Assembly: GCF_000298315.2 (NCBI RefSeq)
Contig: NZ_AEYE02000015.1
Span: 1-64,000, forward strand
DNA: 64,000 nt
Origin: Rhizobium grahamii CCGE 502
GTDB taxonomy: Bacteria; Pseudomonadota; Alphaproteobacteria; Rhizobiales; Rhizobiaceae
Direction of reading: 5' to 3'
Shown: in pieces, positions 6,774 through 14,803 of the stretch
Numbering within the stretch: the first letter of the stretch is position 1
Layout of the letters: each line of letters starts with the position of its first letter
Made by a program: the position numbers and the translations under genes
Notes under the pieces: generated by a model
Seen by the model: only the letters and a program-made list of their open reading frames with translations
Told to the model about the DNA's origin: nothing
Database searches by the model: none

Positions 6774-7826
6774 ATGACTGAAACCACGAAACCGGCTCCC
6801 GCCGACATTCGCGCATTCCGTGCAGAGAATCCGAAGATGCGCGAGCGTGACATCGCCGCTCAGCTTCAGATTCCGGAAGCCGCGTTAGTTGCAGCCGAGG
6901 TCGGCATCAGCGCGACCCGTATCGACGGCAGCGCCTTGAAGCTTCTGGAGAGGGTCGCTGAACTCGGCGAAGTCATGGCCCTTTCCCGTAACGAAAGCGC
7001 CGTTCACGAAAAGATCGGCGTTTACGAAAACATCACTGCCGGACCGCACGCCTCGATCGTGCTTGGAGAAAACATCGACCTGCGTATTTTCCCAACCCGC
7101 TGGGCGCATGCTTTCGCAGTCTCCAAGAAGGACGGCGACCAGGAACGCCTGAGCCTGCAGTACTTCGACAAGGCCGGCAACGCTATTCACAAAATCCATC
7201 TTCGCCCGAACTCTGATGTGAAGGCCTATCACGCCATCGTCCGCGATCTGAAGCTCGACGACCAGTCGCAGGAGTTCGTCGCTGATCCGACGTCCACCTC
7301 GATGGACGAGAGCGGCGAAGTCACTCGCGAGGAACTGCGGGGGCACTGGAGCAAGCTCACCGACACGCACGAATTCTTCGGCATGCTGCGCAAGCTGAAG
7401 ATCGGCCGCCAGGCCGCCGTTCGCACCGTCGGCGACGATTATGCGTGGCAGCTCGACAACGCGGCGACGGCGGAGATGATGCACGCATCGGTCAAGGCTG
7501 GCCTGCCGGTCATGTGCTTTGTCGCCAACAATGGCATCGTCCAGATCCATTCCGGCCCGATCTTCAACGTGCAGCCGATGGGTCCGTGGATCAACATCTT
7601 CGACCCGACCTTCCATTTGCACCTCAGGCAGGATCACATCGCCGAGACATGGGCCGTGCGCAAGCCGACGAAGGACGGCCACGTGACCTCGCTCGAGGCC
7701 TACAATGCCGAGGGCGAAATGATCATCCAGTTCTTCGGCAAGCGCAAGGAAGGCGCTGACGAGCGCGACGATTGGCGCGCCATCATGGAAAACCTGCCGC
7801 GCGCAGGAACCAGCGTCGCGGCTTGA
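6774..7826 (+). CDS. hmuS: Hemin-degrading/heme-trafficking factor HmuS
   Basis: 350 aa, the usual size of HmuS/ChuS/PhuS proteins, which are an internal duplication of a heme-binding domain. Visible: N-terminal DIRAFRAENPKMRERDIAAQL, the first-repeat LSLQYFDKAGNAIHKIHLR, and the second-repeat FDPTFHLHLRQDHIAETWAVRKPTKDG with family-typical His residues. It acts in the cytoplasm, taking heme from HmuUV and passing it to or performing degradation. It lies 9 nt after hmuP and 7 nt before hmuT in one operon. Confidence 0.93.
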   Translation: MTETTKPAPADIRAFRAENPKMRERDIAAQLQIPEAALVAAEVGISATRIDGSALKLLERVAELGEVMALSRNESAVHEKIGVYENITAGPHASIVLGENIDLRIFPTRWAHAFAVSKKDGDQERLSLQYFDKAGNAIHKIHLRPNSDVKAYHAIVRDLKLDDQSQEFVADPTSTSMDESGEVTREELRGHWSKLTDTHEFFGMLRKLKIGRQAAVRTVGDDYAWQLDNAATAEMMHASVKAGLPVMCFVANNGIVQIHSGPIFNVQPMGPWINIFDPTFHLHLRQDHIAETWAVRKPTKDGHVTSLEAYNAEGEMIIQFFGKRKEGADERDDWRAIMENLPRAGTSVAA

Positions 7827-7833
7827 GCGGGAG

Positions 7834-8730
7834 ATGACGATGCGTAAGGAACCGCAAAGCAAGCGGCTTCGGGCGATGGCGTTTTCGGTGGCGGCGATCG
7901 CGTTGTCGCTCGCTGCTGCGCCGAATGTGCTGGCCGCCGACAAGCTGGATACGAGCCGCCTCGTCTCCGTCGGCGGTGACGTCACCGAGATCATCTACGC
8001 GCTTGGTGAGCAGGACCGCCTGATCGCGCGCGACACGACCAGCATGTATCCCGAAGCGGCAACGAAGCTGCCCGATGTCGGCTATATGCGCGCGCTGTCG
8101 CCGGAAGGCATTCTTGCGATGAACCCGACGGCGATCATCGCCATCGAGGGATCCGGTCCTCCGGAAGCCCTGAACGTACTCAAGGGCGCGAGCGTCCCCT
8201 TCGAGACCGTGCCCAATGCCTATACCCGCGAAGGCATCCTCGCCAAGATCGACCGGGTCGGCAATCTGCTCGGTCAGTCCGACAAGGCAAAAGCGCTGGA
8301 GGACAAGGTCGGTGCGGATCTCGACGCGGCAATCGCCGACGCCGCCAAGCGGCCCGAAAGCGAGCGCAAGCGCATCCTCTTCATTTTGAGCATGCAGGGC
8401 GGCAAGATCATGGCCTCTGGCACCGGCACCGCTGCTGATGGCATCATCAAGCTGTCCGGTTCGGTCAACGCCGTGGGCAACTTTCCCGGCTATAAGCCCC
8501 TCACTGATGAGGCGATCGTCGAAGCCAAGCCTGATGTCATCCTGATGATGAACCGCGGCGATGGATCCGGAACCACGAACGAAGACCTCCTCAAGCAGCC
8601 GGCACTGGCCCTGACGCCCGCCGCGCAGAAAAAGGCGATCATTCGTATGGATGGTCTGCATCTCCTCGGCTTCGGCCCCCGCACCGCGAGCGCCGTTCGC
8701 GAATTGAACGCGGCGATCTACGGGAGCTGA
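7834..8730 (+). CDS. hmuT: Periplasmic heme-binding protein HmuT
   Basis: 298 aa with a signal peptide (about residues 14-34, ending NVLA before ADKLD). Cluster A-2 substrate-binding fold: LVSVGGDVTEIIYALG, then ARDTTSMYPEAATKLPDVGYMRALSPEGILAMNPTAII, where the Tyr of VGYMR is the residue expected to ligate heme iron in this family. It delivers heme to the HmuUV importer. Its TGA stop overlaps the hmuU start by one base. Confidence 0.92.
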   Translation: MTMRKEPQSKRLRAMAFSVAAIALSLAAAPNVLAADKLDTSRLVSVGGDVTEIIYALGEQDRLIARDTTSMYPEAATKLPDVGYMRALSPEGILAMNPTAIIAIEGSGPPEALNVLKGASVPFETVPNAYTREGILAKIDRVGNLLGQSDKAKALEDKVGADLDAAIADAAKRPESERKRILFILSMQGGKIMASGTGTAADGIIKLSGSVNAVGNFPGYKPLTDEAIVEAKPDVILMMNRGDGSGTTNEDLLKQPALALTPAAQKKAIIRMDGLHLLGFGPRTASAVRELNAAIYGS

Positions 8731-9845
8731 TGATGGCTCTCTTGGACTCCATGGGACAAAAGCGCGCCATGTTTTCGCTGGCAGGTCTCCGGGAACTTCA
8801 CAGGGCGGGCGACCGCAGTCGCCTTGCTCTGTTGGCGATCCTTCTGCTTGGGGCTGGCTCCCTCCTGTCGCTGTTGTTTTCAGTAACGACAGGCGCCTCC
8901 AACGCCTCGTTTGTCGATGTCATTGCAAACATCGCCGGCTCCGACGAAGCGCTGAACGCGCGTGACAGGATCATCATCTTTGATATCCGCATGCCCCGCG
9001 CCATCCTGGGTTTCCTCGTCGGTGGCTCGCTGGCCGTCTCGGGCGCCATCATGCAGGGCCTGTTCCGCAATCCGCTTGCGGACCCCGGGCTGGTCGGCGT
9101 CTCCTCTGGGGCAAGTCTCGGAGCAGTCGTTATCATCGTGCTCGCCAGCACCTTTGCAGCTCCGCTCTACACGCTACTCGGCATCTACGCGTTGCCGATC
9201 GCGGCCTTCGGTGGCGGCCTTGCCAGCACGTGGTTGCTGTACCGGATTGCAACCGGCAACGGCCAGACCTCGGTCGCCACGATGCTGCTTGCCGGTATCG
9301 CGCTCGGCTCGCTTGCCGGTGCGCTTACCGGCCTGCTGATCTACATGGCCAACGATCAGCAACTGCGCGACCTCACCTTCTGGGGCATGGGCTCGCTTGC
9401 CGGAGCGACATGGGCAAAGATTGCCGCAGCTGGCCCGATCATTCTTCTTTCCTTCGCCGCGATACCCTTCATGGCGCGTGGCCTGAATGCCATCACGCTC
9501 GGCGAAGCCACGGCCTTTCACATGGGTGTGCCTGTTCAGCGACTGAAGAACATCGCGATCGTCACCGTTGCCGCCGCAACGGGTGCTTCGGTCGCCGTCA
9601 GCGGCGGTATCGGTTTCGTCGGCATCGTCGTTCCGCATGTACTGCGCATGTCGATCGGCCCCGATCACCGCTTTCTGCTACCGGCCTCGGCGCTGCTCGG
9701 CGGCTCGCTGCTGATTTTCGCCGATGTCCTTGCCAGAACCATCGTTGCGCCCGCCGAGCTGCCGATCGGCATCATTACCGCAGCTGTCGGTGGCCCGTTC
9801 TTCCTTTGGATCCTGTTGCGGCATCGCGCACGCCTTGCCCTTTGA
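8730..9845 (+). CDS. hmuU: Heme ABC transporter permease HmuU
   Basis: 371 aa FecCD/BtuC-type permease with about ten membrane segments; RMPRAILGFLVGGSLAVSGAIMQGLFRNPLADPGLVGVSSGASLGA is the family hallmark, found near residues 89-134. It forms the inner-membrane channel as a dimer. It overlaps hmuT by one base; a few in-frame ATGs follow within 60 nt, so the exact start is uncertain. hmuV begins 10 nt after its stop. Confidence 0.92.
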   Translation: MMALLDSMGQKRAMFSLAGLRELHRAGDRSRLALLAILLLGAGSLLSLLFSVTTGASNASFVDVIANIAGSDEALNARDRIIIFDIRMPRAILGFLVGGSLAVSGAIMQGLFRNPLADPGLVGVSSGASLGAVVIIVLASTFAAPLYTLLGIYALPIAAFGGGLASTWLLYRIATGNGQTSVATMLLAGIALGSLAGALTGLLIYMANDQQLRDLTFWGMGSLAGATWAKIAAAGPIILLSFAAIPFMARGLNAITLGEATAFHMGVPVQRLKNIAIVTVAAATGASVAVSGGIGFVGIVVPHVLRMSIGPDHRFLLPASALLGGSLLIFADVLARTIVAPAELPIGIITAAVGGPFFLWILLRHRARLAL

Positions 9846-9855
9846 GTGTTGAGCA

Positions 9856-10647
9856 ATGATTGAAGTATCCGGCGTTTCCGTGCGCCTTTCCGGCAAGACC
9901 ATTGTTAGTCAGGTCGGGTTCACTGCGGAAGCGGGTCAATTGACCGCGATTGCCGGCCCGAACGGTTCGGGCAAGACGACGACGATGAAAGCGGTCTCGG
10001 GTGAACTTCCTTACTCCGGCTCCATTGCTTTCAATGGGCAGGAAGTCAACCGGCTGCAGCCGTGGCAGCTGGCGACAATGCGGGGCGTGCTGCCGCAGGC
10101 AAGCTCGATCTCCTTTCCGTTCACTGTACGCGAAGTGGTCCGGATGGGCTTGACCGCCGGTGTCAATCGCAATCCGGAGAAGGCCGAGCAGACTGCTGCC
10201 AATGCGCTGGCCTCCGTCGATCTCGAGGGTTTCGAAGGCCGCTTCTACCAGGAGCTTTCGGGTGGGGAGCAGCAGCGTGTTCAACTCGCCCGCGTTCTCT
10301 GCCAGATCGCCGATCCGGTCATCGACGGCACCCCCTGCTGGCTTCTGCTTGACGAGCCGGTATCCAGCCTCGATATCAGCCACCAGCTGACCATCATGAC
10401 GCTGGCGCGCAAATTCTGCGAGGCCGGTGGCGGCGTCATCGCCGTCATGCACGACCTCAACCTGACCGCGCTTTTTGCCGACCGGATCATCCTGATGAAA
10501 TCCGGACAAGTAGCTGCCAGCGGCAGCGTCCGCGATGTCTTGACGGACGAGACGATGGAATCCGTCTTTGGTTGCGCGTTGCGGATCAATCAGGTTCCGG
10601 CGGATGGCACACCTTTTGTGCTTGCTCATAGTGCGATCCAGGCCTGA
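9856..10647 (+). CDS. hmuV: Heme ABC transporter ATPase HmuV
   Basis: 263 aa. Walker A GPNGSGKTT (res 34-42), signature LSGGEQQR (135-142), Walker B LLLDEP (164-169), H-loop His200. It powers heme import through HmuU. Last gene of hmuPSTUV. About 150 nt follow before the next gene, and these contain an EcfG promoter, so the stress genes downstream are a separate unit. Confidence 0.93.
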   Translation: MIEVSGVSVRLSGKTIVSQVGFTAEAGQLTAIAGPNGSGKTTTMKAVSGELPYSGSIAFNGQEVNRLQPWQLATMRGVLPQASSISFPFTVREVVRMGLTAGVNRNPEKAEQTAANALASVDLEGFEGRFYQELSGGEQQRVQLARVLCQIADPVIDGTPCWLLLDEPVSSLDISHQLTIMTLARKFCEAGGGVIAVMHDLNLTALFADRIILMKSGQVAASGSVRDVLTDETMESVFGCALRINQVPADGTPFVLAHSAIQA

Positions 10648-10663
10648 CACAATCCAGCGTAGC

Positions 10664-10689
10664 GGAACTTTTTGCTAGGCGACGACGTT
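10664..10689 (+). promoter_or_regulatory. EcfG-type (general stress sigma) promoter
   Basis: GGAAC (10664-10668), 17-nt spacer, CGTT (10686-10689): an exact match to the GGAAC-N16/17-CGTT promoter of EcfG/RpoE2 sigma factors. It drives the DUF883/DUF1469 pair. Confidence 0.8.
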
Positions 10690-10801
10690 AAGCAATTGAC
10701 GATGTGGGTCATTGCCGGGCGACAATCTTCATGCAAACGTCGGCGGCGGCCCTGTGTTGAACCAGGCCGCGCCAGAGCGCGCCTTACCGATGGAGAAAAT
10801 C

Positions 10802-11149
10802 GTGGCCTCTTCGCTCCTCCACCCCATTCGCAGCCGGCGTAATGGCGGCACGCTTCACAACATCGAATCCACCATCGAAGAGCAGATCGAGTCTCTTCGC
10901 GAGGAGATCGCAGCGCTGACGAAGATTGCCGGAAAGCAGTCTCGCAAGTCGAGCGATCGCATTCGCTATCAGGCGGCGGCAGGTTATGACGATCTCGTCG
11001 CCCGCAGCGAAGACCTGATCCACGAATTGCAGGAAGGCTACCTTCGTGGCGCGCATGAAATGCGCAACACGGTACGCAAGCATCCTCTCGCCACCGTCGG
11101 CGCAGCGGCAGCCTTTGGGCTGGTCCTCGCGCTCCTTGCCCGCCGTTAA
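10802..11149 (+). CDS. DUF883 (ElaB/YqjD-type) membrane-anchored protein
   Basis: 115 aa from a GTG at 10802, chosen because GGAG lies 6 nt upstream; an ATG at 10790 is the alternative. A long helix rich in Glu/Lys/Ser (about residues 15-80) ends in a membrane segment (about 94-112) and ALLARR, the DUF883 layout. ElaB/YqjD relatives in enterobacteria are inner-membrane, ribosome-associating stress or stationary-phase proteins; that role is by analogy only. The EcfG promoter 113 nt upstream places it in the general stress regulon. The holin-like gene follows after 9 nt. Confidence 0.8.
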   Translation: MASSLLHPIRSRRNGGTLHNIESTIEEQIESLREEIAALTKIAGKQSRKSSDRIRYQAAAGYDDLVARSEDLIHELQEGYLRGAHEMRNTVRKHPLATVGAAAAFGLVLALLARR

Positions 11150-11158
11150 GGAGGCTCG

Positions 11159-11560
11159 ATGCTCTTCCCGATTCTCAGCCTGCTGGTAGGCACGAGTGTT
11201 CACCGGACCGTTGCGCGGACCAAGCGCAACGGTATTTTCGTGGCGATTGCCGCCGTGCTTTTGTTGACCGCCTACACGCTCGCGGTCGTTGCTGGCGCGA
11301 TATGGCTATCGGGAATTTATGGACCGATCGGCGCAGCCCTGTTCCTGGCCGCCGCAGCACTGCTGATCGCGATCGTAGTCCTCGTCATCATGATGGTGAT
11401 CAACGCGCAGGAAGCCCGCCGCGCGCAGGAACGCAAGCAGGCACTGGAATCACTCGCCGCAGTCGGCATTGGTCTCGTCCGCGCGCAACCCTTGTTGACC
11501 GCCGGAGTGCTCGCAGCAATCGTGGCAGCCAACCTCATGGGTTCCAAGCGGGACGATTGA
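11159..11560 (+). CDS. Phage-holin-superfamily / DUF1469 (YqjE-like) membrane protein
   Basis: 133 aa. Two long hydrophobic segments (about residues 25-50 and 55-82), then a basic stretch EARRAQERKQALES and a third hydrophobic segment (about 108-127). The DUF883-DUF1469 pairing recalls yqjD-yqjE. A role in the envelope during stress is plausible from context; no phage genes are nearby, so a lytic role is unlikely. A terminator follows 32 nt after the stop. Confidence 0.75.
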   Translation: MLFPILSLLVGTSVHRTVARTKRNGIFVAIAAVLLLTAYTLAVVAGAIWLSGIYGPIGAALFLAAAALLIAIVVLVIMMVINAQEARRAQERKQALESLAAVGIGLVRAQPLLTAGVLAAIVAANLMGSKRDD

Positions 11561-11592
11561 CGGCCCGCATTGCTGCAATCAACTCTCACGAA

Positions 11593-11623
11593 AAAGGCCG
11601 GCGCCCCGAGGCAGCCGGCCTTT
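11593..11623. terminator. Bidirectional terminator between DUF1469 and ecfG genes
   Basis: AAAGGCCGGC (11593-11602) pairs with GCCGGCCTTT (11614-11623) across an 11-nt loop. It sits between two convergent genes and has A and T flanks, so it can serve both strands. Confidence 0.8.
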
Positions 11624-11644
11624 GATCGCTGAGATGTGCAGAAT

Positions 11645-12199
11645 TCAGAAAGCGAAAGCCTTGGAGGTCAGCGGCGACGACGTCGCATCCGGTCCGAAAT
11701 CGGCCTCGCCGGAAATCTGAAGAAGCTCCTGGAGGCGCTGACGGGCGCGGTTAACGCGGCTCTTGATCGTGCCGACGGCGCACCCGCAGATTTCCGCGGC
11801 TTCCTCGTAGGAGAAGCCCGAAGCCCCAACGAGGATAATCGCTTCACGCTGATCGGGGGGCAATTGGTCGAGTGCCTTCTTGAAATCCTGAAGGTCGAGC
11901 GCACCGTACTGCGACGGGTGCATCGCCATCGACTCGGTGAACAAGCCGTCACTATCCTGGATTTCGCGGCCGCTCTTGCGCATCTGACTGTAAAGCTCGT
12001 TGCGCAAAATCGTAAATAGCCAGGCTTTCATGTTCGTACCCATCTCGAAATGGTCCTGCTTTGCCCAGGCCTTCATGATGGTGTCCTGAACAAGGTCATC
12101 GGCCCGATCGTGGCGGCCGATCAGCGAGATGGCAAAGGCTCGGAGGCTGGGAAGAGACGCGAGAAGTTCGCGTTTGAAGCTCGGTTGCTGCTTTTCCAT
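11645..12199 (-). CDS. ecfG: EcfG-family general stress sigma factor (RpoE2-type)
   Basis: 184 aa, two-domain ECF sigma factor. Region 2: SLRAFAISLIGRHDRADDLVQDTIMKAWAK and MKAWLFTILRNELYSQMRK. Region 4: ALDQLPPDQREAIILVGASGFSYEEAAEICGCAVGTIKSRVNRAR. It recognises GGAAC-N16/17-CGTT promoters, five of which lie in this window. In unstressed cells NepR holds it inactive; phosphorylated PhyR titrates NepR. It lies 8 nt downstream of nepR. In Ensifer the equivalent gene is rpoE2. Confidence 0.93.
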   Translation of the reverse strand: MEKQQPSFKRELLASLPSLRAFAISLIGRHDRADDLVQDTIMKAWAKQDHFEMGTNMKAWLFTILRNELYSQMRKSGREIQDSDGLFTESMAMHPSQYGALDLQDFKKALDQLPPDQREAIILVGASGFSYEEAAEICGCAVGTIKSRVNRARQRLQELLQISGEADFGPDATSSPLTSKAFAF

Positions 12200-12207
12200 G
12201 GAGCCAC

Positions 12208-12414
12208 CTACTTCGCGGCTTTGGCCGAAGCGACAAGTTCGGCTTGATCCAGCTTCTCGAGCAGGTCGAGAAAGCGGTCCGGAATAGCCTCTTCCTGCAC
12301 GGCAGCATAAAGCGATCGCAACTTCACCCCGATCTGGCTGTTGGGGTCCAGTATATCGCTTGCGCGCATTTCCAGCCGCTGCCGATCTTTTTCATTCTTC
12401 CGTGTCGTCATCAA
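12208..12414 (-). CDS. nepR: Anti-sigma factor NepR
   Basis: 68 aa. The NepR core is clear: IGVKLRSLYAAVQEEAIPDRFLDLLEKLDQAE (about residues 29-60), two amphipathic helices that wrap EcfG or PhyR. N- and C-terminal tails are polar and probably disordered. It lies directly upstream of ecfG and divergent from phyR. An EcfG-like promoter upstream implies feedback. Start at the first of two adjacent ATGs; the second is equally possible. Confidence 0.92.
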   Translation of the reverse strand: MMTTRKNEKDRQRLEMRASDILDPNSQIGVKLRSLYAAVQEEAIPDRFLDLLEKLDQAELVASAKAAK

Positions 12415-12560
12415 TCGTCACTTTACTTCTGTTATTCGCCCGTCCTGCCGCCCGCCTCAAGTTCGTCTTAACTAATTCAGCCGCTTGGGCCGACTGATTG
12501 GCGAACACCCCGTCAGGTGCCATGGAACAAATGCGATGAGCCCTCTGTTGTAGGCACCAT

Positions 12561-12585
12561 AATGCTGCCAGGGAAAAAAAGTTCC
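12561..12585 (-). promoter_or_regulatory. EcfG-type promoter for nepR-ecfG
   Basis: On the minus strand GGAAC (12585-12581), 16-nt spacer, CATT (12564-12561), one mismatch from CGTT. Its -35 faces that of the phyR promoter, giving the inverted repeat GTTCCT-N7-AGGAAC at 12581-12599. The nepR leader would be about 140 nt. Confidence 0.6.
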
Positions 12586-12594
12586 TACTTCTCA

Positions 12595-12620
12595 GGAACA
12601 TTTTTACAGTCCGTGACGTT
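12595..12620 (+). promoter_or_regulatory. EcfG-type promoter for phyR
   Basis: GGAAC (12595-12599), 17-nt spacer, CGTT (12617-12620), exact consensus, 46 nt upstream of the phyR ATG. Confidence 0.82.
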
Positions 12621-12665
12621 TTAATCGCCATTGAGGGCCGCTCGGGCCTCTAGTGGGAGCTATAA

Positions 12666-13460
12666 ATGACACTTTCGACTCGAATCGCGCCGCACCTTCC
12701 TTACCTGCGTCGTTATTCCCGCGCGCTTACCGGAACGCAGACCTCAGGCGACGCCTACGTCGCTGCCGTGCTTGAGGCGATCATCACCGACATATCCATT
12801 TTCCCGGATACTGCGGATGACCGCGTCGCATTGTACAAACTTTTCACCACGCTCTTTGGTTCCGTCACGGTCCAGATTCCGGAACCGACGTCGCCTTACG
12901 CGTGGGAGCAGCGCGCAACGCTGAACCTCGCCAAGGTTTCGCCGCGCGCCCGTCAGGCCTTTATCCTGGCCTCTGTTGAAAACTTTCGCGTCGGAGAGAT
13001 CGCCGAGATCTTGGGCGTAGAAGAAGATGAAGTGGTCGGCCTGCTCGACAGCGCATCACGCGAAATCTCTCGCCAGGTTGCGACCGATGTCATGATCATC
13101 GAGGACGAGCCGCTAATCGCGATGGACATCGAACAGATGGTAGAAAGCCTGGGCCACCGCGTCACCGGCATCGCGCGTACCCACGCCGAAGCAGTTGCGC
13201 TTTACAATAGGACCCGGCCGGGCATGGTTCTTGCGGACATCCAGCTTGCCGACGGCAGTTCCGGCATCGATGCGGTCAACGACATCCTCAAGACCGCGAG
13301 CGTGCCGGTGATCTTCATCACCGCCTTTCCGGAGCGATTGCTGACCGGCGAACGACCGGAGCCGACATTCCTGGTCACGAAGCCGTTCAATCCTGACATG
13401 GTCAAGGCCTTGATCAGTCAGGCGCTCTTCTTCAACGAATCCACCAAGGCCGCTGCCTGA
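12666..13460 (+). CDS. phyR: General stress response regulator PhyR
   Basis: 264 aa. N-terminal sigma-like domain (about residues 1-135; RAQ-like VSPRARQAFILASVENFRVGEIAEILGVEEDEVV) fused to a C-terminal receiver domain (about 140-258): IIEDEP acidic pocket, phospho-acceptor Asp191 in VLADIQLADG, Thr219 and Lys239 (FLVTKPF). When phosphorylated, the sigma-like domain binds NepR and frees EcfG. Divergent from nepR-ecfG; ribosome site GGGAG before the ATG. The Ensifer equivalent is rsiB1. Confidence 0.95.
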   Translation: MTLSTRIAPHLPYLRRYSRALTGTQTSGDAYVAAVLEAIITDISIFPDTADDRVALYKLFTTLFGSVTVQIPEPTSPYAWEQRATLNLAKVSPRARQAFILASVENFRVGEIAEILGVEEDEVVGLLDSASREISRQVATDVMIIEDEPLIAMDIEQMVESLGHRVTGIARTHAEAVALYNRTRPGMVLADIQLADGSSGIDAVNDILKTASVPVIFITAFPERLLTGERPEPTFLVTKPFNPDMVKALISQALFFNESTKAAA

Positions 13461-13477
13461 GGAAATGGCGCCTTAGA

Positions 13478-13503
13478 GGAACAAAAGGAAACGGGGATGC
13501 GTT
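13478..13503 (+). promoter_or_regulatory. EcfG-type promoter for the HWE kinase gene
   Basis: GGAAC (13478-13482), 17-nt spacer, CGTT (13500-13503). Lies between the phyR stop and the kinase GTG; predicted leader about 120 nt. Confidence 0.75.
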
Positions 13504-13634
13504 TCGGGTGAATCCGAGACGCTCTTCCGCCTTAAGGTTTTGTTTCAGCGCTTTACTCTAGGATGAGCTTCCCTATCGAAGGGCATCTTTCTCAGGGGCG
13601 ACTGAGAGAAGATCAACATGGGAAAGGCGACTAG

Positions 13635-14669
13635 GTGAATACGAATGAACCAGTGCCCGGCATGCCCTTCGCGCTGGAAGAAAAAGCAGTATTGCTGCAG
13701 CGAGCCCTCGCCAGTGCAGGGATCTGCGTAATCTACCAGGATCCTCGCCTATCGATCACCTATGCCGATAACCTCCCTCCGCATTTCCAGTCACTGGCGA
13801 TACCAGGCGGAACCGACGCCGATCTTTTCGGCGAGCTGCAGGGAGCCAATCTGGCGAAACTGAAGCAGCAGGTATTCGAAACCGGAAGACCTGCTACGAC
13901 CGAGGTCGACATTTCGATCGACGGTGAAATGCGCACCTACGAGTTGAAAATCGAACGCGCCGGTGGCGATCAACCGGTCGGAATCCTTTCCGTCATCTCA
14001 GAGGTAACGGAAACGCGGCATCGCGAGAAAGTGCTGAAGTCCCTTCTTCGCGAACTCTCCCACCGCTCAAAGAACCTTCTCGCAATTATCCAGGGCATTG
14101 CCACCCAAACAGCCCGCAACACCATATCACTGGATAGCTTTCTGATGAAATTCCGGGGCCGGCTGCAATCGCTGTCGAATTCTCAGGACCTGATTACCGA
14201 CTCCAGCTGGCGTGGTGCCTTCCTCTTCGAACTGGCTGAAAAGCAGTTCGCACCGTACTGGCCGGAGACCGCGGGACCGCTGCCGATTTCCGGGATAAAC
14301 GTCCACCTCACTCCCAATGCCGCCGTGCACGTCGGCCTGGCGCTCCACGAATTGATCGTCAACTCGGCCTCCTACGGAGCAATCGCCGGCAGCAAGCCTG
14401 CCGTCACTCTGACGTGCCGCGAAGTGGCCTCGACCGGACGAAGGGCCATCGAGATTTCATGGACGGAGACGCTGTGCGATCCCGCCGAGATTCATGAATT
14501 CAGCGAGAACAGCTTCGGTAAAACGGTGCTGGAGCGTGTCGTACCCTCCTCTGTCAACGGCAAGGCCGAGCTGACGCTGGTACCGGGACGGATCGAATAT
14601 AACCTGACAATCCCCGACGCCGAATTCGAAATTCTTAGGCGCCCCCCTCAAAAAGCCGCCATGCGCTAA
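13635..14669 (+). CDS. HWE/HisKA_2 histidine kinase with PAS domain (RsiC-like)
   Basis: 344 aa, cytoplasmic; no membrane segment. PAS-like sensor (about residues 18-125), dimerisation helix with the phospho-acceptor His143 in ELSHRSKNLLAIIQGIA, and an HWE-type ATPase domain with HELIVNSASYGA and the Trp-x-Glu of ISWTE. HWE kinases in GSR loci phosphorylate PhyR or, for some, act mainly as phosphatases; the Ensifer RsiC gene is at the equivalent place. GTG start at 13635 with AAGG upstream. An EcfG promoter precedes it, giving a feedback loop. Confidence 0.88.
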   Translation: MNTNEPVPGMPFALEEKAVLLQRALASAGICVIYQDPRLSITYADNLPPHFQSLAIPGGTDADLFGELQGANLAKLKQQVFETGRPATTEVDISIDGEMRTYELKIERAGGDQPVGILSVISEVTETRHREKVLKSLLRELSHRSKNLLAIIQGIATQTARNTISLDSFLMKFRGRLQSLSNSQDLITDSSWRGAFLFELAEKQFAPYWPETAGPLPISGINVHLTPNAAVHVGLALHELIVNSASYGAIAGSKPAVTLTCREVASTGRRAIEISWTETLCDPAEIHEFSENSFGKTVLERVVPSSVNGKAELTLVPGRIEYNLTIPDAEFEILRRPPQKAAMR

Positions 14670-14797
14670 ACGAAGAACAGCCAGTGCGAGGGCGGCGCAC
14701 CGGCTGTTCTTTCACTCACCGGGAGGGGACCGTGAGTACGTCCAAACGATGGGTTGGGGGCGCGCATGTTGGGTCGATGCGGTCATCGTTTGGATAT
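14666..14797 (-). ncRNA. Putative EcfG-dependent C-rich small RNA (GsrN-like)
   Basis: A minus-strand transcript of about 130 nt is predicted from three linked signs. An exact EcfG promoter (14828-14804) points into this gap. The transcript folds: an 11-bp perfect stem pairs 14794-14784 with 14751-14741; then CTCAC (14736-14732)/GTGAG (14719-14715) closes a loop containing UCCCCUCCC, an anti-Shine-Dalgarno tract; and a strong terminator hairpin (14711-14673) ends it with TTCGTTT. GsrN of Caulobacter is a stress-sigma-dependent sRNA with an exposed C-rich loop, and related RNAs occur near GSR loci. Homology here is inferred from position, promoter and loop, not alignment. Confidence 0.6.
14673..14711. 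terminator. Strong bidirectional terminator (kinase gene / sRNA)
   Basis: AAGAACAGCC (14673-14682) pairs with GGCTGTTCTT (14702-14711); inside, after an A/C mismatch, GTGCG (14684-14688) pairs with CGCAC (14696-14700). T-rich flanks occur on both strands, so it can end both the HWE kinase mRNA and the convergent sRNA. Confidence 0.8.
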
Positions 14798-14803
14798 CGC
14801 AGT

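Noticed and set aside
6885-7994. Long minus-strand ORF opposite hmuS
   Set aside because: Shadow of high-GC codon use in hmuS; same for the long opposite-strand ORFs over the transporter at 22.5-23.6 kb, nirB at 24.3-25.3 kb, hydA at 34.4-35.8 kb and the RND pump.
11159-11560. Phage holin implying a prophage
   Set aside because: No phage genes nearby; it pairs with DUF883 and has a stress promoter, as in YqjD-YqjE systems.
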